From NCBI GenBank assembly GCA_032871835.1, contig CM065300.1:1927768-1991767 (forward strand): DNA of 64,000 nt. The letters run 5' to 3'. The notes beneath the pieces were generated by a model. The model was not told where the DNA came from. It worked only from the letters and a program-made list of their open reading frames with translations, and ran no database searches. Shown piece after piece: positions 12,819 to 24,987 of this stretch (positions are counted from its first letter, which is position 1; the number at the start of each line of letters is the position of its first letter). Both the position numbers and the translations under genes were made by a program. Source of the stretch: Dipteronia dyeriana. Taxonomy: Eukaryota; Streptophyta; Magnoliopsida; Sapindales; Sapindaceae.

Positions 12819-15800
12819 TTATGAATCTTTAGCAGCAGTAGCTTGTCGGATTCTGCGCTGATGAACGTCCCAATTATAAACACGAGCAATAGTGACCTGT
12901 TGACGGTACAAAGTGAAGAACTATTACAAAATAGTACATATAAGTGCAGGAATTAAGAAGCTTAAATATATAAACTTGCTATATTTCCAAGTGCCATGCC
13001 AGTGCAAAACAGTTGTAGTTTTAGTGCCTCTTGGGATTTGTTGAATACAGATGCAAGTTTCGTTTTTCGGAAAAAAGGAATAAAAAAGCCTGGACTTGTT
13101 CATTCACCACTTATATTCTTCAAACAGAAATATTTCGTTGATATCTAAACTACCTGAGTTATAGTAACTTGATCCCTCAAGAATTGCAAATCTGCAATAA
13201 GGACTTCTAGACTTGCTCTAGCATTATCCAAATTGTTTTGCAGAAGAGAAGTGGCCTGCATCACCAATGACGGAACAATTTATGGTTGAATCCTTAATGC
13301 GTAAAAAAATATAACAGCAATTGAAAAAGATGAGATGAATGAACCTCTTCACATGAATATTCTAACATGACATTTGCTCCGAGCCATAAGCACACCGAGT
13401 CAGCATCTTCAAGGTGCGCCCGTGAATATATGCCTTCAGAGACTTCAAAATCAGCAATGAGTGCCTGTGTCAAAAAAAATATTGGACTAGTTAGCATAAA
13501 AATTGGACTGAGGATAGAGGCTCTTAAAGGCTTTAAGCTCTTTACGAAAGAAACCCCGTTAACATGCACAGATGAATTAATTTGATCCCCGAATTCTACA
13601 GTTAATATTCCAGACACCAAAAGTTGACAATTTCTTGAGTCAAGATTGGAACATATGTCATCAGCTAACCTGCTTAGGTCCTACACAATTTACAACTCCA
13701 TCTGTCCAGGATTTTAGCACGAAATTAACTGGCCGTCTACAGAATTTAACTGTCAGTATTGATGCTACTTTCCATTTTAAGGACTGAGAACTACCATATG
13801 CATCTAATCAGGATGCATGCCACATTTAAGAAGAAAAAAAAAGTGACATTCGTAAGTTGAAAGTATCCTCCATTTGCATATGCATAGCAAACAAGGCAAA
13901 CTTTAAACACAAGACAGGATTAATAGATGCCCAAATGATAAATGCTGGCATGAGGAGTTCAGTCAGTGAATATTTCTAGTGCAGATGTATAAAAGAAAGA
14001 GAAGAGAAGAAACCTTGCTTATTTCTAGGCAATCAAGATAGGCTCTAAAGCTATGTTTGGGATTGCTTTTGCTTAGGATATGATCACTTATTTCTCAAGT
14101 TTTGAGCAAATGGGTGTTTGGTAAACTTCCTAAAAGTAACTTATTTCACAATTTGCTCCTCCAATAATCAGCTTTTGAAAAGCTGGGTGGGGGTTGCTTT
14201 TGGAAGCATAAGCTATTTTTTAATGAAATGTCCAAAATGTCCTCACTGTATATATTTAACAGTAATATATTAAAAAAAATATAAAATAAAAACTAAAATT
14301 TATCTCTTCACCAAAAAAAATATAAAATATAAAATATAAAATATAAAAGTTTAAAGGATGGTGGCCACCGCTGAACGTCGACGTCGGAGGAGGACCGGAA
14401 TTCTCCAGCGACGACAACCTCCTCCGGCGACGCCGGATCTGGATCCACCAACGATCATCTGCAAAAACGGAGCCCAATTCGAACCCAACCCAGGATGCCT
14501 AGAAAGCTGCAGAGTTAGAGCAACTATAGACGACGGAAGCCGCCGAGAGCAACTGCAGACGACGGATCTAAGCTGCTGGTAACCGCGACCGTAATTATCC
14601 CGATGGCTTGTGCAGATCAGCTCATCTTGGTGAAACCAAGATCTTTCACTTCCTCTTCTTCTTTTTCTACTTTTACACGTACATCACCATCATCGATTTT
14701 AATTTTCTTCATTTTATGGTTGTCATCTCCGTTTGCCGGTGGATCTAGATCCGGATTCGGTGTCGCCAGGGTCGTCAACGTCTGACAAGGCCATTGTCGC
14801 CGTCGCCGGAGGTGGACAGATCCACCTCCAGCATTTTGAAGTTTATGCTTCTCCATTTTTAATTGTTTTAATATTTATTATAATTATATTTTATATTTAT
14901 TTTATTTTTAATTATATAATTACTATACCAATTGATTGATGTATATTTTTGTCATTTCATCGAAATACAATTTCCACCTTTTCAAAAGCAAAGCAATTTG
15001 AAATTAGTTTACCAAACATCTACTTGCTTTTTTGTTAAGCTAATTATTTTTTAAGTTAAGCTATGGGCAGATTAGTTTTAAAGCAAAGCAATCCTAAACA
15101 TAGCTTAAGTCTAGAATATTAATAAGTGATCCTATTAACAAACAAATTACATAGAATCATAAAGCATTAATTGACAGACTGGGCACTTTTTCGGGAAGTT
15201 GTAAGCATACATAACCCACAATCTATACAACAAATAAAAGCAAGGAATAACATGATATAGATGTCAAAATCAGCTGCTCCGCATTAAAACAAAAATTATA
15301 AACCAGTTTACATTTAGCAAGACAATGTATTTTCCATGACCAGCAGATCCATTATACAGAATTGTTCAGACATTGGTAAAGAAATTTCCAAAAGATGACA
15401 ACAAAAACGAACCTCACCGGTACCCTTCTTAGCTTGTAAAGTTCCAACTACATCTAAGCACTTCTCGATATCAGGGATCTTTGCCTGGCAACCACAATAA
15501 CTAAAGAGTGTTACCATAATTGTTACAAATGCAAATAGAAAGTAAACCATATGGAAAGAAAATGTTAAAATTGAACATAAATGAGCTAATTGAACTTCAA
15601 TAGATCTTAATCCTGGATTCTCACTTCTTAAGTAACCCAAATAAAAAAAGTGTCGAAAAATAGTGCTTAAGAAACCATGAGATATCAGCAATCAGTATAT
15701 TGGACACTCTTCAACTTGACATTAAAGTGCGCACTCATGGAACCTCTTCAAACAACTCAAAAATAATGCTTTTGGAAAGAGCAGAAGAATTAGATCTTGC

Positions 15801-16833
15801 ATTGTCTTAAGGTTCAAGCGGTCATAACAGTTGGAACCTTAATATGAGCCTAAGGCTAACATTAGCTTCACGCATGCTTGTATTCTGTTCAGCAGTCTAC
15901 AACTTTCATCAAATTCTGAACTTGATCAAATAATAAAAAATACCACTTCTTCAAGTTTTGATACTAATAACGTATCCATGCCTGATGCCCAAGGACACGT
16001 CACATGCGATAATCAGTTCACATTTAAATCAAGTTTTCTAATTACGGTGTCCTTAAAAAAACTATCTTTGGTATTCTAGGCATTCACGGGATCATAAATG
16101 CAGCCAAATATACAATTACCTAAACATTATCTAAACTAAAAATTAAAGTTCCCACTTCTAGCACTTGATATCTACATCACATGGCCACTGCTTGGTTGCC
16201 GCAAACAGTAACTAACAAAAGAGATCCATTAAGCTTTACTTAAACTAATTACTTATGCGGAAACTACTCACTCAGCCAAATTTTGAAAGCAATAGAAGAG
16301 ATTAAATTCAACAATAGTCATCATATAAGTAATCGATATTTCGACCATTAACAGGTAAAATTTACAAAACACAAGCGATCCAACGAGAGAGCACCTGAAG
16401 ATCCCTTTGCTGAGCAAGTAGCTTCATCTCAACCAACTTGTATTGCTGAAGTCTGTAACATATTATTGCAAGGAAACATATTAAATAAAACAGCCAAAAC
16501 AAAAACAAAAACAAAATTAAAATCTGGAGAATTTTTTCAATCAAGACATGAGAGCACAAAGAATTAAAACACACCCAATACAGCTACAAACCTTTTAACA
16601 TTATTCAACATATAAAGATCAGATTTTTAATGCGGACCCAGATGGAATTCAATTGAAAAAATCGATTGAGAGAGATAAAGGAAAGACCTTTCTTGGAGAA
16701 AAGAAAGAGCAGAGTTAACATCGAGACCCAGTTGAGAGAGATAAGTCTGGACATCTTCCACGAACTGAGCTCCTGGTATTCCTCTTCTCTCTGCTGCTGT
16801 TGTCGTCGTCGTTTCTATCGAAGTCGATGCCAT
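12819..16833 (-). CDS. PFD3: Prefoldin subunit 3 (VBP1-like), six exons
   Basis: This encodes an alpha-type subunit of the hexameric prefoldin co-chaperone, which passes nascent tubulin and actin to the cytosolic chaperonin CCT. Coding exons, all bounded by GT-AG, are 16833-16688, 16452-16395, 15484-15413, 13464-13345, 13255-13154 and 12896-12819. Together they give 576 nt, or 191 residues, the normal family length. Family landmarks are the start region [11 protein letters not shown], then [20 protein letters not shown] in the first coiled coil, [13 protein letters not shown] in the beta-hairpin region, and the C-terminal helix ending [13 protein letters not shown]. The Arg codon at exon 1/2 is split (AG|A); the other junctions are in phase 0. 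The start is the first ATG of the open first exon and is conserved in context. Intron 3 (13465-15412) carries a TAA-flanked transposon at 14049-15105. Upstream TGGGCC/GGCCCA words near 17020-17050 fit a site-II-type housekeeping promoter. Confidence 0.95.
14049..15105. mobile_element. PIF/Harbinger-like non-autonomous element in PFD3 intron 3
   Basis: Inverted termini read AGCTATGTTTGGGATTGC at the left and AGCTATGTTTAGGATTGC inward from the right, and both are flanked by TAA (14046-14048 and 15106-15108). A 3-bp TAA duplication is characteristic of PIF/Harbinger insertions. The interior includes a GC-rich block (about 14357-14830) with CGCCGG-type words on both strands that partly fold back on each other. 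Several open frames lie in it, but none resembles a transposase. The element adds about 1 kb to an otherwise ordinary intron. Confidence 0.8.
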
Positions 16834-16994
16834 GGTTTGGTTTCGGGTTTTGATTTGCTGTGTGTTTCTTACTTTCTTCTGTCAACTCTTCAAAGTTGAA
16901 AGTTGAAACTGAGGTTTCACTCTACACAGTCGGGGCTTCTGCTGAACTCGATCGCTCTAGTTTGGGAGGAGACCTACGACGACGTCGTTTCGTT

Positions 16995-17377
16995 GGTTTT
17001 GGGATTCTGGCCGGTTTATATTGGGCCATAAAACGATTCTTCAGGCCCAAAGTTGCCTTTAATAGAGACTTTTACTAAACACACACTATCTGTTTCTAAA
17101 TTAAATGGGGTTTCAAATTATTTACAAATTTTAAAGGCAATTGAGAGAGATATAACTTGTATACACTATCCGGATTATTACCGGGGTATCTCAACTTCCG
17201 TTAATATCATTCTATCAATAAAAAGCACATTTTGGTGAGCTCGAATACTCGAGGGAGACTGAGAGAGCTAAGACGTAAACCGTTGGTGTTCTTTTCACTT
17301 TGTTAGGTTTTGGATTTTGGGCCGGTGTCTATCGGGTGATGAAATCATTCTTCAGGCCCAAAATTAGCCTTTTAATA
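16995..17377. repeat. Duplicated about 70-bp block upstream of PFD3
   Basis: The segments 16995-17064 and 17306-17377 are diverged direct copies. Both begin GGTTTTGG and share GGCCGGT, then CATTCTTCAGGCCCAAA or a close variant, then CCTTTTAATA or a close variant. Each contains GGCCCA (site-II-type) words. The copies are 311 bp apart, so the PFD3 upstream region has been partly duplicated. Confidence 0.75.
17015..17052 (-). promoter_or_regulatory. Site-II-type TGGGCC/GGCCCA elements, PFD3 upstream
   Basis: TTGGGCCATAA (near 17021) and CAGGCCCAAAG (near 17043) lie about 190-220 bp upstream of the PFD3 start codon. TGGGCC elements are common in promoters of plant genes expressed in dividing cells, where TCP factors bind. 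The assignment rests on motif and distance only. Confidence 0.4.
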
Positions 17378-17783
17378 AGTGTGGTTGCTAAGCCCACAAT
17401 ACCTGTGTCATTGTCTTTTTATAAAACATGTAGTTGAAGATTATATAAATGGGTATTATTAACAATTAAGTAGAGTACATTTAGTAGCATTCTATTATAA
17501 TTATAATAATAAAACACAAAACACTAATAACAATACAATATACTGCTACGGTATATTATGCAGTTCTAAAAATACATATATGAGGTAATAATAATTAACA
17601 GGTGTGGAATTCCGATTCAGTGACGTTGCATCGACTTTGTAACGTGACAATATAAAATCGAATTCCGAACATATAATGAGTTGTATAAGGAAACATATAT
17701 AGAACTAGTTCATGATTTCACTTTGTAGTTTTTGTACACCAAATAATCGATCTTGACAGTATTATATACAACTATAATCATAA

Positions 17784-18056
17784 TCAATGATCAGATGGTG
17801 ATAATAAATTGATCATGATCTGCATGATCTCCACTTTCATTTGCAAACACTTGATGTAATCAGCTGTTTCTCCAAAGAGTCCATCAAGGCCACCACCATT
17901 AATGGAGTTGTAATAATTGTCACTATTATTTGGTACAATAAGCTTTTGAAGAGTCTTGATCCTTCTCTCAATAACTCCATTCATGGACCTCTTAGAATCA
18001 GAACTAGTAGTACTACTCTCTGCTGTGACAGCTCTGGATGACGATGATCTCTTCAT
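17784..18056 (-). CDS. Small atypical HLH protein, UPBEAT1/PAR-like
   Basis: This is a 90-residue single-exon protein. Residues 1-24 are Ser/Thr/Arg-rich. From about residue 28 there is a helix-loop-helix: VIERRIKTLQKLIVP as helix 1, then a loop, then GLDGLFGETADYIKCLQMKV as helix 2, ending in a Leu/Met-rich helix. There is no basic DNA-binding region with the usual His-Glu-Arg triad, so by family knowledge it probably acts by dimerising with other bHLH proteins or as a weak non-canonical binder. The second helix is closest, from memory, to UPBEAT1 (root growth and peroxidase control), with PAR1/PAR2 as the alternative. The loop carries an insert (NSDNYYNSINGGG) longer than usual. A TATA-like word, complement of 18154-18165, lies about 100 bp upstream of the ATG. 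The nearest gene is PFD3, about 950 bp away on the same strand (start codon at 16833). Confidence 0.72.
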   Translation of the reverse strand: MKRSSSSRAVTAESSTTSSDSKRSMNGVIERRIKTLQKLIVPNNSDNYYNSINGGGLDGLFGETADYIKCLQMKVEIMQIMINLLSPSDH

Positions 18057-18153
18057 GAAGATTATCCTCCTGTTGATCCTCTGCTAGCAGATTCTAATTC
18101 TTCTTTGTGGTCTTCTCATATATATGTAATGCTTGAACTTTCAAAACATTTAG

Positions 18154-18165
18154 TATATATTTAAA
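18154..18165 (-). promoter_or_regulatory. TATA-like box of the small HLH gene
   Basis: On the minus strand this reads TTTAAATATATA, about 100 bp upstream of the start codon at 18056. The position suits a TATA box with a 5' leader of about 65-70 nt. The region is generally AT-rich, so the motif is weak evidence on its own. Confidence 0.4.
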
Positions 18166-18169
18166 GGCT

Positions 18170-20913
18170 TCAACATGAATATATACATGCCCTTGTTTTG
18201 TAGGACTGTACATATATCATATGTCAAGGGTAGGGTAATGTGATATTATTGAGAAGAATAGATGTGATTTCAGATAAAATAAATCTAAATATATTTCAAT
18301 TCTCTCTTTTGAACAGTTTTTAATTTCACTTTTAGATCAAAATTATAAGAGAAAAACTAATCACAACTTATCGATATGGTATAGCAGAATAGCAACTAAG
18401 AGCGTAAGAAAATATTTATATACAAAATTTTGGTGGAATGTTACTACTAATCTCGTGATAGGTTATTATTAATTTATTCCATTATTAATAATATTAATGT
18501 GTCACAAAATCTTTAAATATTCGTTGTTAATAAAACTGGTGGGTCGAGGAAGTTTAAATGTTCTATATATAAAAACTCTTATATATCATTAGAAGATACC
18601 GACACAATAACGTGAGGAGGCAATGATGCTTCCACATAATTTCTTCAATAGAATGGGATCAATGAATGTTTTTGCTTCATTTTTTGGTTATGTTTTTGTT
18701 AAAAAAAAAAAAAAAACTTACTCTCTCGATAGGCTGTAGCTCTCTCAAACACACATGTTTCAACATGTTTCCTTTGCCTTCACCCCAATAATCCATAACA
18801 CCCTGTATTATTCCCATCTCTTTTTACATATTCAATGAATATTATTCAACTTGTGTGATGCGATGTGATGCGATGTGATGCTTGGGGTCCTTGGCATAAT
18901 GTTTCGAAATCATTGCTCCACAATAACAAATGAAATAAATAAAAAAAGGATAACTTCAGATTGTGATTTTGGATTTTTGGAAGAAATATATACACATTTC
19001 TTTGACTTCGTGATTGTAAAAGTGTAAAACCCTTATAAAAAAATAATATATATATATATATATTATTTATTATCCGTTCGAACCGTTATAAGATATATCA
19101 ATTTATTATATATGGATCATTGAATTTAAATGTTTTGATTTATATACACTTATTAAAACATCTATTAAATTCAATAGACATATACAAGAAACTCACATTA
19201 GAAAGAGTATATATATATATATATATATACACATTATTTTAGAAATTACTAGATGTAGGATTCTGTATTTTTTTTTTCATACGAAATTACCGTTTATCAT
19301 ATATAATTAATAATCAATTTCGTAATTATAAAACTAGTTACTAGCATGAATATATATATATATATATATCACACTTTGAAACGTCATGTTATGATTTATC
19401 CGATTGATTGTATGTTGAGTAAGCTATATATGAAGCTTCACAGAGCATATATCCTCTCTCTCTCTGGGTGGTGGTAGATTAACTTTTCTAACAATCTTTG
19501 AAACCATGTGATTATTGGCGGCTAGGCACATGGATAATGCCTTAGAATATATCTTTTTATCTTATCAATCCATCATTTAATTGATAACTTGATATGGTGG
19601 CAAGCTATCGGCGGCTCCGATAATGCGGTCCATTATTTTCATGCCCTCAATAAACATTTCCTATTAAAAATTTCAGGTTCAGATGTCCGCACATGAGAAA
19701 AATAAGCAATAACAATAGTTAATAGTTAGAATTTAACGTTCACTCTTATATAAGTGGCTTGATATATCCCTTTAATGTTTGACATTTGTAATAGGATTTT
19801 CAAGTTTCGTATTCGTTCCTAATATATGGAGAGACTCATCCCCTAGGTGGTGAGAGTTGTTAATCTTTATAATTCCCAACAGATCCAAGATCATATCGAC
19901 ATCAGATTTCAAAAACAATAAAAATATGTGGCCACTTCAAATGGAAGATGTACGTGAGTACGTCTTCATATTATTGATTATAATTTGTAGATTGGTTTGG
20001 GATGTAAGTATAAATTTTAGGCTGATATAAGACAGGCACAGATACATTTATTAGCTGTATTGGGCTTGACGGATTTTTAAGTCTATTCAAACTTCTTAAT
20101 CTATCAACAAAGTTTAAAGTATATTTCTACTCATAAAAGATCTCCATGCATTCAAGAATCCCTGAATTAATAGTTGGGGCTCATTTGGTCGGTAATATAC
20201 CAGTTCGAATTGCCGTTGCTAGTGCCGGCCCTAAGGCAGATTAACTAGAGGTGTCTGCTCAGGACCCAAAAAAAAAAAGGGGCTCAATAAAGATCCATTT
20301 TTCTATTTTTATTTTTTATGTTTAGTGTTTATATCTTTAGATTTTGATAAATAAACAGTCTAAAAAGGATTTAAATTTATTGTTATTTTTCAAACTTCAT
20401 ATAATTATATCAAATTTTAACCCAACTAAGAAAAAAGATGGAGAAATCAACTTTTTACACAAAAGAGTTTCATAACAATTATATTTTGTATGCACACCCT
20501 AAATATTACCAAATATACCATTTCTTTTATTTAATTTTTAAAAAAATCTTCAAAAATAAAAGTTAAAAAAAAAAAAAAAAAGGGGACCCCCTCCTCCCAC
20601 AAGAAAGGAAGAGGTCTCCCTACTTTCTTTGAGCAGAAACTGTTATATAGATCTATTTGTTTGTAATTTTATTTTCAGTTTTGTTTTTGCTATGTATTAC
20701 AATATAAATTTGATGAAAATTACTTTGAATAAGTTTTTATAATTTTTTTTCATATATATATAAATTATTAAGTACATAATTTCATAAGATTTAGATGTGA
20801 GATTGATTAAAAGGTCTTATTTTAAATATTCACCATGGGGATTCCAAAACCTCCTGCACTCACCATTGCTACAAGCAATATATTAAAAAAAAAATGTAAA
20901 AGTGTTTAGAATA
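18170..20913. other. Gene-free stretch
   Basis: I see no gene. There are TA runs at about 19042-19062, 19209-19228 and 19352-19370, a short repeat of GATGCGATGT at about 18857-18880, and long A runs near 18698-18716 and 20566-20582. A GC-richer patch near 20220-20290 (GCCGGCCCTAAGGC) may be a transposon end, but no partner was found. Confidence 0.5.
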
Positions 20914-21120
20914 CGGGTCGAGCTATATTAATTTCAAACTTTGATTTTAATTTATGATTTCAACATTCATCCATTCATTTTCACTCAATCAAATGGTGGA
21001 AAAAATGAATGAATTAAATATTAATAACAACCCTTTGATCCTTGAATTGAGTGAAAATGAATGGATAAATGTTGAAGTTACAAACTAAAATCAAAATTTA
21101 AATTTGATGTAGTCTAACCC
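20914..21120. mobile_element. Short foldback MITE with exact 8-bp duplication
   Basis: The 207-bp element is flanked by TTAGAATA on both sides (20906-20913 and 21121-21128). Its two halves are inverted repeats of about 80 bp that share TCAACATT, ATCCATTCATTTTCACTCAA and similar words. The 8-bp duplication points to a hAT-type transposase as the mobiliser. It has no coding capacity. Confidence 0.88.
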
Positions 21121-22702
21121 TTAGAATATATAGGCTTTTTATTACTATTATTCAAATAGAGTGAATTAAAGAAAACTTAATTTGAATTCCTAAAAGAAAT
21201 TTTAATTAAATACATGTTGGAAAATGAACTTAATTCTCTTCTCCCGTTTTAGAAATCAAGTTTTAATTCCTAATTACATCTCCGATAAAAGTCATAAAAC
21301 TTGATTCTCTCGTTTTCGTTATAGATTCGTGAACGCACTTTTAAAACATTAATTGAAACTACAGTAATATCATTAGTTCATGGAGACGATCGACAACCTG
21401 CATAATTTATGGAAAAGGGTTGTTTCTAATTAATGTCAAATCATGACCATTGATTATAATTATTTGATGATATCAAAATAAAAAAAAATATGCATGCATC
21501 ATGCATGCAGGCCTCTTCAAGATTATTGCAATTGCTTGGAGGGTGATCGATCTGATGAGTAGTGAGTGTCAAATCTAAACCAACTTTGCAGATAAAAAGA
21601 GAAAAAATAACATGTGCTCTGCTTGGAAAAATCAACTTTTTTCTCTCAATTTGTGTATGGTCATTTCAACTGTATCTCATTTACATAGATAACGGATCAA
21701 AGTTTCAGAGCTAAATTATTCTCGTTAATTTCACAATTATTGATTAAAAAAAGTCAACTAAACAGTAACCTAGAAACTAGCTGCAACTCAGGCCTAGCTT
21801 AATATCGTAATTAAATTAATATTATATATTCTGATCATGTTTAGCACCAAAGAAGATAATAATTATTAAATAAATAAATAAAATCCAGAATTGTTTGTTC
21901 AAATAAAAATATAATTTATATTGATTAACCTACATTTTTTTTTAGATGGATTAACCTTGCCATGCATTTGGAAATAATACATGTATATCTGCTAAAATGG
22001 TTTGGGAAGAATACCGTTTAAAAAAAAAATAGGAAAGAATTGTTAAATTCAAAAAATTATACCACTTTCAAGCTAATTTTAAGTTAACATAATATTGACG
22101 AGATGATGTTATAAAACGAGTCGGCAAGTCGTGTAGAAAATACTTGACACTTGAGAGTGATCAAAGTGCAAAAGTTACAAAATTTAAGGATAAATTTACA
22201 TTTTTTTAAGAAAAACTTCTAAATCTTATCGAGGGAAACCAGGCGCACAGCCCCGCCATCCCGTCCCTCTCCCTCCAGTCTCCACCACCGGTCTCAAATC
22301 AACTAAAAATATAATTATTATATAAAAAATAATAATAAGATTTGGAGTCTGATATGTGTAATTTTTTCTTTATTTTATTGGAAAAGTGAAAAGTTAAATG
22401 TCCTTTAATGTATGCCCTTAACACAAAATTTTAAAAATACATCTACTTCTAGGTTGATGGAGGGTCATTATAATCTAACAGAATTAAGTTCAGACAGATG
22501 GAATTTCAGATGATATTATTCTAATCAAATAGAATTGGATTTAGCTATCCACTAGACAAATAATTGGGACTTGATTTAGAGGCCACAATCACAACCCAAT
22601 TAGTGGGTGGAATAAAAACAATTCAGTCCTTGTTAGATTTGCAAATAATTGTTAATTGGTTGGCTATCTAACTATCCTACCTAGTACTACACTAGTTATA
22701 GC

Positions 22703-22706
<4 letters not shown>

Positions 22707-22747
<41 letters not shown>
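22707..22747. repeat. (TA)n microsatellite
   Basis: This is an uninterrupted TA dinucleotide run of about 20 units, likely to vary in length between individuals. Confidence 0.95.
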
Positions 22748-22750
<3 letters not shown>

Positions 22751-23593
22751 GAGCATTTAGGGTTGTAATTAGTGGTGGGTTATAAGTGGATAACTAATTA
22801 AATTATCACTAAACCATTTATAGGCATATCATTTCTAGTTAATTAATCATCTAAATTAAAGTAAGCTTAGAGTTATCTATCTATTAGAACCATTGCAGAA
22901 GATAGCTAGATATATGTATGATATAACAATATAAAAGCAATTTCTAAAAACAACCATCAACCGTTGAAATGAAAACTTTTTAGGATTCAAATTTACTTAT
23001 ATCATTAAAGATGTTCTAAGAACTCGATAGTTTGAAGACTTGGCTTATTAGATAATACACTAATACCGTTTCAGAAGATAAATATATTTGTTAAATGATA
23101 AATATAAATGATATAACAATACAGAATAAACTCGATTTCAAAGACTAGCTTATTAGATAGTGATATACACCTGTATTTATAAACCTAAAATCTATCACAC
23201 CTATCTTATTCGATTGTGGTTAACAAATGTTTTTTAGGGAAACGTTTATAGAAGTCAGTCAATAACCCTAGCTAATCCCCACCCGGGTAGTTATTTTCAT
23301 TACCAAATAAATTACAAAAAAACTGATCAATAAAATGGATTGCATCCATTCTCATGTATAACTTAATGATAATGTTATGCAATCGATTCATGTATGAAAA
23401 GATAAAAGTACATGATCTCGCAGTTGATAGGTTATATAAATTCCTATATGAAAGGATGGATGTACATGATCTCGTGCTATATATATGAAATTCCATTTTT
23501 TTTCAACCAATCCAAAGAATGGAGAGTTACCTCTTCTTTAAAAAAAAAAATGAAACCGACACATCCATCTTCTTCGAATCAAAGAACACATGC

Positions 23594-23636
<43 letters not shown>

Positions 23637-24116
23637 TGCAATGCACAATGAAAAGGAAGGAAATAGTTCTCTTATAATGATAGATCTCTAATAATAGACA
23701 CAGATGTGGATATTGTAACCCATAAATATGATAAGTACACTCATTATTATAAGCATCAATCTTAATGCCAATAGTTTTAATACAATTTATTTATAAATTA
23801 TCTTAAATTATTAACATACTTAATTTCACACACTCGATTTTTTTGGTTTATTTTTAATTAAATTAATTTGTCCTTATTGATAAATTTCTATTAAATTTTT
23901 TATAGTTAATTTTTTTATTAAAATATGAGTATGCTTATCATATTTATAGGTGACAATATCGATATCTAAAAGACATATATAAAAAGAATTTTGGTCATGT
24001 ATTTATCGGTGGGGTGTCTGGGTTTGACAAAAGAAGTAATATGCAGTAGATCCCCCAGATTGGTCCCCATATAACATATATGATCATGATCGAATTCATG
24101 CATAATTGGTCATTTT

Positions 24117-24118
<2 letters not shown>

Positions 24119-24165
<47 letters not shown>
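24119..24165. repeat. (TA)n microsatellite
   Basis: An uninterrupted run of about 23 TA units. It creates apparent Tyr-Ile repeat frames on both strands that are not genes. Confidence 0.95.
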
Positions 24166-24168
<3 letters not shown>

Positions 24169-24952
24169 TCCAGACAATCAGAGACTTCCTTATCAAAGAA
24201 TGTGCTATGCTTATATGTTGGCAGCTGCAGCTACCACATGTACATATATAGTTTAGATTATGAAATATGCAAATTCAAAAACAATCACACATAAAAGTAA
24301 ATAAAGAGGACACTAGATTTTACATGGGTCGACATAAGGCTACATCCATGAAACCCACCAACAATCAATTTCCACGATCAAATTGTTATTTATAATGGTG
24401 AAGCAAACTTTGTGCCCTCAATTCGGCTCTATTTTCCTCACATTTTTAAGTGTTTAAATGATAAAATACTAGGAAAAAACTGTCACTCTATAATAAAAAC
24501 AAGAAAACAACCCTAAAAGCTTATGTTAAAAACTACGTTTAAATATCAACGGTTAAATGCATTCGATAATCAAGAAACCTAGCTACCTAGAAATTAACCC
24601 TAATAAGTCATTTTTCTTCAAAGTGCCTTTGATTTTGTAGGCAAGTGATCATGGAGACAAAACCAATGTGGGAAGTTAGAAGAAATTGGAATTGATAGAA
24701 TAAAACAGAGGTCTCGTGTTGTGATTATAATATAGCAATATTGAGACTTGGGAGATAGAGTGAGTGAGTGGTGAGCAAATGGGGGGTTGTCTTTCAAAGC
24801 AAAACTTTATTTTCATTTTCTCTTTTGATAACTTTTTAAGTTTTTTCTTGGAGTTTAATGGAGCTAGCAAAAAGGAAGATGATGACCCCTCCATGTGGGT
24901 GTAGAATACTTTTAGCTAGGGTTTGATTATTCAAAGTTTTTAATGCATGTCC

Positions 24953-24987
24953 TTTTCTTTTCTTTTCTTTCCTTTTCTTTTCTTTTT
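24953..24987. repeat. TTTTC-rich pyrimidine tract
   Basis: Repeated TTTTC pentamers with one interruption give a pure pyrimidine strand that could form triplex DNA. Confidence 0.9.

Noticed and set aside
14358..14856. Arg-rich and Ser-rich frames in PFD3 intron 3, possible captured gene.
   Set aside because: They lie in the folded GC-rich core of a non-autonomous element, are read on both strands, and match no protein family I can name.
23995..24294. Tyr-Ile repeat proteins on both strands.
   Set aside because: They are read-through of the TA microsatellite at 24119-24165.
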